Source of the DNA: Brachionus plicatilis
Lineage: Eukaryota > Rotifera > Eurotatoria > Ploima > Brachionidae
NCBI GenBank assembly: GCA_010279815.1
Contig: QEOQ01000431.1
Coordinates: 39,160 to 103,159, forward strand
Direction of reading: 5' to 3'
DNA length: 64,000 nucleotides
This document shows positions 56,852-64,000 of this stretch, in pieces. The notes under the pieces were generated by a model, which was not told the origin of the DNA, ran no database searches, and was given only the letters and a program-made list of their open reading frames with translations. A program made the translations under genes and the position numbers. How positions within the stretch are numbered: the stretch's first letter is position 1; the number at the start of each line of letters is the position of its first letter.

Positions 56852-57598
56852 GGGTATGGCTGTGTAAAGATAAAATATCTTTGCGCAGAATTGTCTTACT
56901 ACAGATAATTATCTTAAAAAAAATTAATCTGGAGGAAGATAAAATATCTTAGAAGGGATTAAATGACTAGAAAAAGATAATTAAGTGCAAAATTTTATTT
57001 GTAAACTAATTAAAAAACAAATGAAAAAAGTGATATAGATTAAATAGTGATTAAGATTTAGAGCCAGATTTACATGTTTTGCAAAGCCAAGATTTTTTCA
57101 AAGGAATATATCCTTTAATACAAGACCAGGAACAAAGAATGGTTTTCTCCAGTGTAAACATTTGTACTCAACATATTCATATTGCTAAGGTTCGTCTTTG
57201 ACAAATCTACTTGCAGCTTTGGAAAATATTTCGAATTTATTATCACAATAGATTTTGAATTCTTCATCGAATTCAGCAAAAGATGAGAATTTTTAATTCA
57301 AAGCAATTTTGGTCGACATGGTAGTTTTTAGAGCAATTAGAAGGAATTTTTTATCTTTTTATAAGAGGAATTATTAAGATTCAATAATTGACTGTTTTCT
57401 AATTAATTTGTCAATTAGAAGATCATTAATGATTTAATTATAATAACAAAATTCAAAGTAATCAATTAACTATCTTTTTGTAGTGCTTTCTTGTGAAAGA
57501 TATTTTATCTTCAAAAAATTTACCATACTTGGTAGAGATAATTATCTGTATTAAGACAATTCTGCGTAAAGATAAAATATCTTTACGCAGCCATACCC
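56852..57598. mobile_element. 747-bp DNA transposon with 9-bp TSD and about 62-bp TIRs
   Basis: The ends GGGTATGGCTGTGTAAAGAT and GGGTATGGCTGCGTAAAGAT (right end, complemented) remain similar over about 62 bp. A 9-bp direct repeat TATCTATAA flanks it at 56843-56851 and 57599-57607. The host sequence without insertion is visible at about 225-352. The duplication length and long TIRs suit a Mutator-like element, though an 8-bp hAT duplication plus a chance base is possible. Confidence 0.85.
57051..57319 (-). pseudogene. Degraded transposon protein with Cys pairs
   Basis: From the ATG at 57319 the frame reads MSTKIAL, stop, KFSSFAEFDEEFKIYCDN, KFEIFSKAASRFVKDEP, stop, QYEYVEYKCLHWRKPFF. After a frame change it continues ILCSWSCIKGYIPLKKSW, LCKTCKSGSKS, stop. 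The 'F-x-EFxxEFxxYC ... YKCxH' pattern recalls the N-terminal zinc-binding region of Mutator-like and FAR1/FLYWCH-type proteins. This assignment is tentative. Confidence 0.4.
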
Positions 57599-57603
57599 TA
57601 TCT

Positions 57604-57709
57604 ATAATTACGTTACAAGACGTAAATTTTGAAATAAATAAAATTATCAATTTTTCCTATTTTTTCTATTTTTCTCGTAATTAACTGAAATTAAAAAGAC
57701 AATATAGTA
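57604..57709 (+). repeat. 106-bp dispersed repeat, copy 2
   Basis: Near-identical to 247-352. Its left flank was split off by the 747-bp element. Confidence 0.8.
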
Positions 57710-57778
57710 ATAATCTGAAATAAATGAAATAAAGTGTAAATTATGATAAAAAGTTTATTAATCGGAGCAAATTGTATT

Positions 57779-58048
57779 TTATCCATGACATCTGGAATTA
57801 CACAAGAGGTTCGATTTTCTACAGCCGCATCGATTTGTAACACATTGATATGTACAATCACATCTTATTATTCCTTGACCACCACCAATTGACGTTTCAT
57901 TGGCTTTTTTTTGTCTAACGCTTTTGATCGACTAGTCAGTTCTAATTTCTAGTTCAATATGACAATTTTTAACTAAATCAACAGCGTTTCGGGAAAATAA
58001 GTCCGAAAATAGGCCAACTTGACATGCTAGTTCATAAAAAGATTTTTT
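57779..58048 (-). pseudogene. Integrase-type transposon C-terminus with CXC-like Cys cluster (KRBA2-like)
   Basis: On the minus strand YELACQVGLFSDLFSRN and CHIELEIRTD are followed by a stop, then KKANETSIGGGQGIIRC, CDCTYQCVTNRCGCRK, NLLCNSRCHG and a TAA at 57779-57781. The order 'YxLAxxxGxLxxxFSRN - GGQG - CxCxxxCxxxxCxCxxxxxxCxxxCH' is what I know from the C-termini of integrase-type (Ginger/KRBA2-like) transposon proteins, related in Cys spacing to tesmin-type CXC domains. The integrase core is absent, so this is a relic. Confidence 0.6.
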
Positions 58049-58138
58049 TTTATTGTAAAATATGATAAAATATAGTAAAATATGATAATAAGAAAACTTA
58101 GTAAAATATGCTAATAAGAAAAATACCACGAATACCAC

Positions 58139-58535
58139 TAACTTAGTAAAAAATGAATATTTTTTCTCAAGATTTACTAATGGATCAGTTTATTTTGATA
58201 TTGAGGTTTTATCAAAATTTACTATTACATATGAAATATTTGATTTTTTTGTTAAATTTTATAAACTTTAAAAAAAAACACTAAACAATAAAAAAATAAC
58301 TCAAAACAATCAATTTGAAGAAATTTATTTTAAATTAAAAATGTGAGTCTTGGACACCATTAGGCAATACAAAAAAAGTAAAAAAAAAAAAAAAGGAAAA
58401 AGAAGAAAAAAAAAATACTGAATCTCTATTTAAATATTTTTTGTTTGTTAAACAACTTTAAATTTTTTTATTATTTTTGTTTCCATTCATTCATATATAT
58501 ACAAACTAAAATAAATATTTGTGTTTGTAAATGAA
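58139..58535. other. HSP70 3' flank
   Basis: The HSP70 3' UTR and downstream AT-rich DNA. A purine run (AAAAAAGGAAAAAGAAGAAAAA) lies at 58380-58415 on the plus strand. No other gene. Confidence 0.5.
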
Positions 58536-60494
58536 TTAGTCGACCTCATCAATGGTAGGTCCACTGCGTCCCGCACTCTCAGGTCCAGCGCCAGGCATTC
58601 CACCAGGCATACCACCAGGCATTCCACCAGGCATACCTCCAGGCATGCCACCAGCTCCCTGATACAACTGAGTAATAATCGGCGAGCAAATTTTCTCCAC
58701 CTCTTTCATCTTGTGCTCGAACTCGTCCTTCTCAGCGGTCTGGTTGGAGTCCAACCATTTGAGTGCGTCTTCACACGCGTCCAAAATCTTCTTCTTATCA
58801 TCTGCACTAATCTTGGCGGCCAGCTTTTCATCCTCCACCGTTTGTTTCATGTTAAAGCAGTATGACTCTAGCGAGTTCTTGGCGGCCACCTTGTCTCTCT
58901 GCTCCTCGTCGTCCTTCTTGTACTTCTCAGCCTCATTGACCATGCGCTCAATCTCATCTTTGCTCAATCTTCCCTTGTCATTAGTGATCGTTATTTTGTT
59001 AGTCTTGCCAGTCGATTTGTCTGCCGCCGACACATTCAAAATACCATTGGCATCAATGTCGAACGTGACCTCAATTTGGGGTACTCCGCGCGGCGCCGGC
59101 GGTATGCCCGACAGCTCAAACTTGCCCAACAAATGATTATCCTTGGTCATGGCCCTCTCGCCCTCATACACTTGAATTAACACGCCGGGCTGGTTGTCCG
59201 CATACGTGGTGAACGTCTGCGTTTGTTTGGTAGGAATGGTGGTGTTGCGTTTGATCAGGGCGGTCATGACGCCGCCAGCAGTCTCAATGCCCAGTGATAG
59301 TGGCGCTACGTCAAGCAACAGCAAATCTTGTACGGCCTCGGACTTGTCGCCGGTGAGAATGGCGGCCTGGACGGCGGCGCCGTACGCCACCGCCTCGTCC
59401 GGGTTAATCGATTTGTTCAGCTCTTTGCCGTTGAAAAAGTCCTGGAGCAGCTTTTGGACTTTGGGTATGCGGGTGGATCCGCCGACGAGCACAATTTCGT
59501 TAACACTTGACTTGTCCATTTTGGCGTCGCGCAGCGCCTTCTCCACCGGGTCGAGAGTGCCGCGGAACAAATCAGCGCATAGTTCTTCAAAGCGAGCTCT
59601 GGTTATGCTCGTGTAAAAGTCGACGCCCTCGTGCAACGAGTCTATTTCGATGTTGGCCTGGGCCGACGAGGAGAGAGTGCGCTTGGCTCGCTCGCAAGCG
59701 GTGCGTAGGCGGCGCAGAGCGCGCTTATTCGACGAGATGTCCTTTTTGTTCTTGCGTTTGAACTCGTCGACAAAGTGGTTGACGAGACGGTTGTCGAAGT
59801 CCTCGCCGCCGAGGTGAGTGTCGCCGGCCGTCGACTTGACCTCGAATATGCCCTCTTCGATGGTCAGAATGGACACGTCGAAGGTGCCGCCGCCCAAGTC
59901 AAAGATTAGGATGTTTTTTTCGCCGCCGCCCTTTTTGTCAAGGCCGTAGGCGATGGCGGCCGCGGTCGGCTCGTTGATTATGCGGAGCACGTTGAGGCCG
60001 GCGATGGCGCCCGCGTCCTTGGTGGCCTGGCGCTGCGAGTCGTTGAAGTAGGCGGGCACGGTGACCACTGCGTCCGTGACCTTTTTGCCCAGGTAGGCCT
60101 CGGCCGTCTCTCTCATTTTGGTCAGCACCATGGACGAGATTTCTTCCGGGTAGAAGCTCTTGGTCTCGGCCTTGAACTCGACCTGGATTTTGGGCCGGCC
60201 GGCGTCGCTGATGACCGTGAACGGCCAGTGCTTCATGTCGGCCTGGACGGTCGGGTCGTCGAACTTGCGGCCGATTAGGCGCTTGGCGTCGAACACCGTG
60301 TTGTTGGGGTTCATGGCCACTTGGTTTTTGGCCGCGTCGCCGATCAAGCGTTCGGTGTCGGTGAAGGCGACGTAGGAGGGTGTTGTGCGGTTGCCTTGGT
60401 CGTTGGCGATTATTTCCACTTTGCCGTGCTGGAATACGCCCACGCAAGAGTACGTGGTGCCCAAGTCGATGCCTACAGCGGGTCCTTTGCTCAT
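58536..60494 (-). CDS. hsp70: Heat shock protein 70 (cytosolic, inducible type)
   Basis: An ATP-driven chaperone that binds exposed hydrophobic segments with J-domain partners and exchange factors. Single exon, 652 residues, ATG at 60494. The three family signatures are IDLGTTYS (9-16), [14 protein letters not shown] (near 197) and [14 protein letters not shown] (near 335). The substrate-binding domain, helical lid and a GGMP-repeat tail (four GGMP units plus GMPG) follow. The protein ends PTIDEVD rather than the usual EEVD, a conservative change in the motif that binds TPR co-chaperones. No ER signal or KDEL, so cytosolic/nuclear. Codons are strikingly G+C-rich against an AT-rich background, as for highly expressed genes. 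Intron absence fits heat inducibility. Confidence 0.98.
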   Translation of the reverse strand: MSKGPAVGIDLGTTYSCVGVFQHGKVEIIANDQGNRTTPSYVAFTDTERLIGDAAKNQVAMNPNNTVFDAKRLIGRKFDDPTVQADMKHWPFTVISDAGRPKIQVEFKAETKSFYPEEISSMVLTKMRETAEAYLGKKVTDAVVTVPAYFNDSQRQATKDAGAIAGLNVLRIINEPTAAAIAYGLDKKGGGEKNILIFDLGGGTFDVSILTIEEGIFEVKSTAGDTHLGGEDFDNRLVNHFVDEFKRKNKKDISSNKRALRRLRTACERAKRTLSSSAQANIEIDSLHEGVDFYTSITRARFEELCADLFRGTLDPVEKALRDAKMDKSSVNEIVLVGGSTRIPKVQKLLQDFFNGKELNKSINPDEAVAYGAAVQAAILTGDKSEAVQDLLLLDVAPLSLGIETAGGVMTALIKRNTTIPTKQTQTFTTYADNQPGVLIQVYEGERAMTKDNHLLGKFELSGIPPAPRGVPQIEVTFDIDANGILNVSAADKSTGKTNKITITNDKGRLSKDEIERMVNEAEKYKKDDEEQRDKVAAKNSLESYCFNMKQTVEDEKLAAKISADDKKKILDACEDALKWLDSNQTAEKDEFEHKMKEVEKICSPIITQLYQGAGGMPGGMPGGMPGGMPGGMPGAGPESAGRSGPTIDEVD

Positions 60495-60607
60495 TTTTGT
60501 TCAGTTGTTGTTTTTATTGGTTTTTTTCTCAGAATTTGTTGTCTGACAATTGTGTGTCTGTGTGTATGTTAAATAGATTAGCTTGGATTTGAGTGTGTGT
60601 GTGTTGG

Positions 60608-60615
60608 TATTTATA
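60608..60615 (-). promoter_or_regulatory. TATA box of HSP70
   Basis: TATAAATA on the minus strand, 114 bp upstream of the ATG. Transcription would start near 60580. Confidence 0.75.
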
Positions 60616-60632
60616 AACTAGTTGAGAGTGTA

Positions 60633-60655
60633 GAATTTTTGAGAAGCTTGTGGAA
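60633..60655 (-). promoter_or_regulatory. Heat shock element cluster 1
   Basis: Five alternating units on the plus strand, GAAttTTTgaGAAgcTTGtgGAA. Three are perfect GAA and two imperfect TTC units, at exact 5-bp spacing. The cluster lies 18 bp upstream of the TATA box. HSF trimers bind such arrays. Confidence 0.85.
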
Positions 60656-60697
60656 TAGGTTGTGTGTACATGCATGGTGGGGATTTGGCGAGATTTG

Positions 60698-60710
60698 TTC
60701 GAGAAATTTC
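60698..60710 (-). promoter_or_regulatory. Heat shock element 2
   Basis: TTCgaGAAatTTC: a perfect three-unit heat shock element. Confidence 0.88.
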
Positions 60711-60792
60711 GCCGGCCAAATATGAGATCAAAGCACGTGTATGTACTCCATTATGACTAATGATTTAAGAGAGAGAAAGAGGAACAAGAAGA

Positions 60793-60815
60793 GAATTTTC
60801 TAGAAGGTTCGCTTC
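60793..60815 (-). promoter_or_regulatory. Heat shock element cluster 3
   Basis: GAAttTTCtaGAAggTTC is a perfect four-unit element, followed by gcTTC and preceded in spacing by a further GAA at 60788. It is the strongest match of the three. Confidence 0.88.
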
Positions 60816-61609
60816 TAATTTATGAATTTCTATTTGTTCTGTTCGAGAGGTGCAGATAAATTCCTGGGGTTATTTTTAGATTTTGTACCAGGCCCATGTA
60901 GGCATTTTTTCCATCTTCTATTTTTGGAATAAAATTTTGGATTTTTTTCCATTCAGTAAAATTTTTTTATCATAAATTAAAAATTAAAATATTCAATTTA
61001 TTTTTTTGATGTTTAAAAAAGAAACTGACAGATCTGGCTCTGAAGTAGATAAAATGTCAAGAACTTTGAACTGTCAAATATGGTTGAAAATCAAAAAATT
61101 CAAAAAGAAAAACCAAATATTCAGCTTGTATTAAAAATACAAAATTTTTTTTATTCAGTTTAATCAGAAAAAAAAAAATGGTTTTAAAAGATATTTAAAA
61201 TTTTAAAAATTATAAATTAGTTCTATTTAAATAATCAATAAATATTTATTTTTTTTAATACATTATATTCAATTCATATTTTGTTTTTGATTTAACATAT
61301 TTTATAAAAAATAAAGTGAGTCGTAAATAATACTTGACTAGCTCTCAAATCATGTTTGTAGTAAAGCAAAAATTTAGAAATTGATTATTTTATTTGACAA
61401 AAAATTTAGTGATTTGTAGAATTTTTTAATCTCTACAATTTTATATACGAAACTCGGCATAAAAATATAATCAATTTTTAATAATTTTTAATTAAAAAAC
61501 TTGTTAAAAAAAATTAAAAAATAAAAGTCGGTTCAAAAGTTTAGAAATTTCGGATGATCCAAAAGATTGAAAAATTATAACAATCTATTTTCACATCTTA
61601 ATGATTAAT
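60816..61609. other. AT-rich upstream DNA
   Basis: No gene or clear repeat seen. Confidence 0.5.
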
Positions 61610-61870
61610 TCTTGCATATCTTCTAATTTTAGTAAATTGTGTTCTTAAACTACTTAATTTAAATACTCTCTTACTCCTCATGTCCTTCAAAAATAACATT
61701 ACCAAAAAATCTTTATTTTACCAAAAAATTGGTAAAAAAAGGCCACTAAAATGGCAGATAGTGGGTCTGCTAAAAAGTGTAGTTAAAAATCAAAATGGGC
61801 TAGACGAGTTGTAAGGTGTATCTTCAAAATGTGTTTCTTCAACTAAAAAACGATATTCAGAGATTTGTAT
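61610..61870 (+). pseudogene. Second Tc1-like transposase relic
   Basis: Matches 55305-55570, including the 5' flank (AACATTACCAAAAAATCTTT) and the start of the frame (PLKWQIVGLLKSV, then VSSKCVSSTKKRYS in shifted frames). It is more decayed than the 55.4-kb copy and ends at about 61865. Confidence 0.7.
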
Positions 61871-64000
61871 TTGTAGTGAAGCAAAAATTTAATTTTTCCG
61901 ATTTAGCCAATTTTTGCCAAATTAAAAGGTTCATATTGGTGTAAACCAAGCTATCCACTTAAATCTCTGATTTGTTTTGCCAAAATTCCCTAAATTTTTA
62001 TTAAATTATTAATTTTATTTTTTCTTTTTAAAGGAAAAAAGTGTTTAATTAATTTATAAGTGAATAAAAAAAATAAAAAAAATAAAAAAAAATTGTCTTA
62101 ATTGAATAAAAATAAAACCTTTTTCCTTTTATTTTGATTCAGTATTATTTTTGATCCAATTTACTTAATTTTTTTCGCAATAAAAATGTTCGAATCAAGA
62201 CTAAGGCCATTTTGAAAACTCTGAAGAATAATTTTGAAAAACAAAAAAATAATTAGAAATTTTTTAAATTATTTAATAAGCTTTAACTAAATAAAAGATA
62301 ATCACTTTTTTAATTTTATTTAATTCCCTAAATTTTTGTTCAAATTTTTTTAGCGACGACATTTTTTTAAACTAGTCAAGTAATTAAAATACACTCGAAT
62401 TTATTATTGAAAAACTTAAATTATATCTCAATTCATTTTTAAATTTAAAAAAAAAAAGCTAAGTTAGCTTTTATTAGATGATTAAAACAATATTTCATAT
62501 TTTTTAAATAAATTTTTTATTCATTTGAAATTAATCAATAAAAAATTTAATTTTTTTTTCTTATCTAAATAATTTGACAACTTTCTGAAGTAACATTTTA
62601 TATTCTATCAAAAATAGGGATTTCAAAATTACTTAACTTAATGGTATCAGGTATCGAAACCGATACTTAAAATACACTTGAAAAAAATACAAACTACCAG
62701 AGCCTTTTAAAAAATGTCGAAATAGATTAAATGTTAAATAGATTAGCTACTCACTAGGTAATTTATAATTTTTATTTTTAGAAAAATTGCAAAAAATAAT
62801 TTCTAGCTCTTTTGCTAACTATCAAGAGGTCTGCGATATCAAAAAGATATTTCGATCCTGAGATATTGGGCTTTTAGTACAACATACTTTTAAAAATGTC
62901 TGACTTTTTATGTTATTTTCCCAATGGACGGAATTTTTCAAAAATTATGAAACTTGCTGAACGTATATTCATTTGAAAAAAAAATCCAATTTTGTGGTGG
63001 CTTATGTCCTTTAATACACATCATTAGGTTTTACATTTTTGCCTCTTTAACACTAGAAAAGCCAAATTTATTTATACCGTAACAGCCCAAGTGGGTTTAA
63101 AAAATCCACTTTAAAATATTGCTATAATTAAGTCAAATTTAAGTTTTTTTTTATCAGTAAAGTGTGTTAAATATATTATGAGTATATTTTTTGTCAGTAG
63201 TTAAGTATTTTTTCATAATAATAGATAAAAAAATTAATGAAAGTAAATAAAAATTTTTAATAGAAGATATTAATTTTTTCAATATAGATAATAAAAAAAA
63301 TATATATAAAAACAAGAGAAAAATACCTTGAACAAAAACAAATAAACTAATTAACACTTATTTTCTAACTCTTTTTGACGGCTGCTCTTTTTTGGTCTTC
63401 AGCGTTAACGTATTTCAAAAACTTCAATATTGTTTTAGACAAGATCTTGTACTGTTGAACTTGATTATATTTTGTATATTTAAAAAAAAAATTGTAAATA
63501 ATTATTATTCTACATGTGTCAAATAAACCAAAAATGTTACTTAATTAAAAAATTTTAAGGCATATTTTTTTACGTATTTTTAAGTCTATTTTAATGGCTT
63601 ATACTTTACTCAGTACCTAATTATATTTTTTGTAGTACCAAATTAAATTTAATTCACAAACAAAAAAATAGCACCTAATATGTTTTACTTGCACTAAAAA
63701 TAATTTAATAATACCTAATCCTATTTTTTTTGTACTTAATTAGGTACAACTATTTTAGTTAGTACCAAATATTAATTCCAATCAACCAAATATTATCACA
63801 TTTTACGTAAATTAACGTAAAATCCGAAAATTGAAAAAGAGGTATTTTACAAAAAATTACGTAATTTCAGGATTTTATGATAATTTTGGCAAAATTTGGC
63901 AAAATTCAAAACGGCCTATTCAAAATTCAAAATTTTTTGAAAAAATGTCTTTTTTTTCCAAAAATCGAAAATTCAAGAAAGTTTTTTTTTCATAAATTGG
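61871..64000. other. AT-rich DNA to the window end
   Basis: No gene recognised. At 63600-63780 there are repeated AGTACCTAATTA/AGCACCTAATATG words resembling the arms of the 34.3-35.6 kb element. TTTTACGTAAATTAACG words occur at 63800-63870. Confidence 0.5.

Noticed and set aside
59938..60447. Arg-rich frame overlapping HSP70
   Set aside because: It is an out-of-frame reading of the GC-rich HSP70 gene, which is conserved in the main frame.
1..64000. CRISPR array or bacterial operon structure
   Set aside because: No regularly spaced repeats of that kind; genes have spliceosomal introns and animal identity.

Overview
The window is AT-rich animal nuclear DNA. All identifiable host genes are metazoan: HSP70, the TFIID subunit TAF11, the GATOR1 subunit NPRL3 and a beta-1,4-galactosyltransferase. 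Host introns are very short (42-80 nt), except where transposons have landed. Non-LTR retrotransposons, Tc1/mariner, pogo, hAT-like and Mutator-like elements fill much of the rest. This suits a compact invertebrate genome; a monogonont rotifer of the Brachionus type is my best guess, but the sequence does not prove it.

Layout. 1-13.2 kb: AT-rich DNA with a foldback repeat, a 544-bp MITE with an 8-bp target duplication and a reverse transcriptase relic. 13.57-17.06 kb: a non-LTR retrotransposon flanked by a perfect 18-bp target duplication. 17.4-33.5 kb: three near-identical copies of a roughly 3-kb unit. Each unit holds two divergent genes (A and B) for Pro-Val-Pro repeat proteins. Unit 1 stands alone; units 2 and 3 form a giant inverted repeat around a 1.15-kb spacer with an envelope-like membrane protein fragment. 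20.5-25.4 kb: part of an AT-hook gene interrupted by a foldback element, a LINE relic, an internally deleted pogo element and a Mutator-type foldback. 34-37 kb: repeats, a 508-bp assembly gap and a second AT-hook C-terminal exon. 37.8-45.4 kb: TAF11 (minus strand) and NPRL3 (plus strand, eight exons reconstructed here). NPRL3 intron 4 is swollen to 2.6 kb by nested transposons. 48.9-51.6 kb: an element with long degenerate inverted arms that contains a second LINE. 51.7-52.8 kb: a five-exon galactosyltransferase (minus). 53-58.1 kb: transposon relics nested in one another. 58.5-60.5 kb: an intronless HSP70 (minus) with a TATA box and three heat-shock-element clusters. 60.8-64 kb: AT-rich DNA with a Tc1 relic.

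The host genes do not form a pathway. TAF11 and NPRL3 are housekeeping; the galactosyltransferase acts in the Golgi; HSP70 carries a heat-inducible promoter. The most unusual system is the A/B family. The proteins have Cys/Ser-rich ends around a core of roughly two-residue Pro repeats, show no obvious signal peptide, and are expressed from a compact bidirectional promoter present in three almost identical copies. A structural role is likely. If the organism is a rotifer, the intracytoplasmic skeletal lamina (lorica) is an attractive but untested destination.
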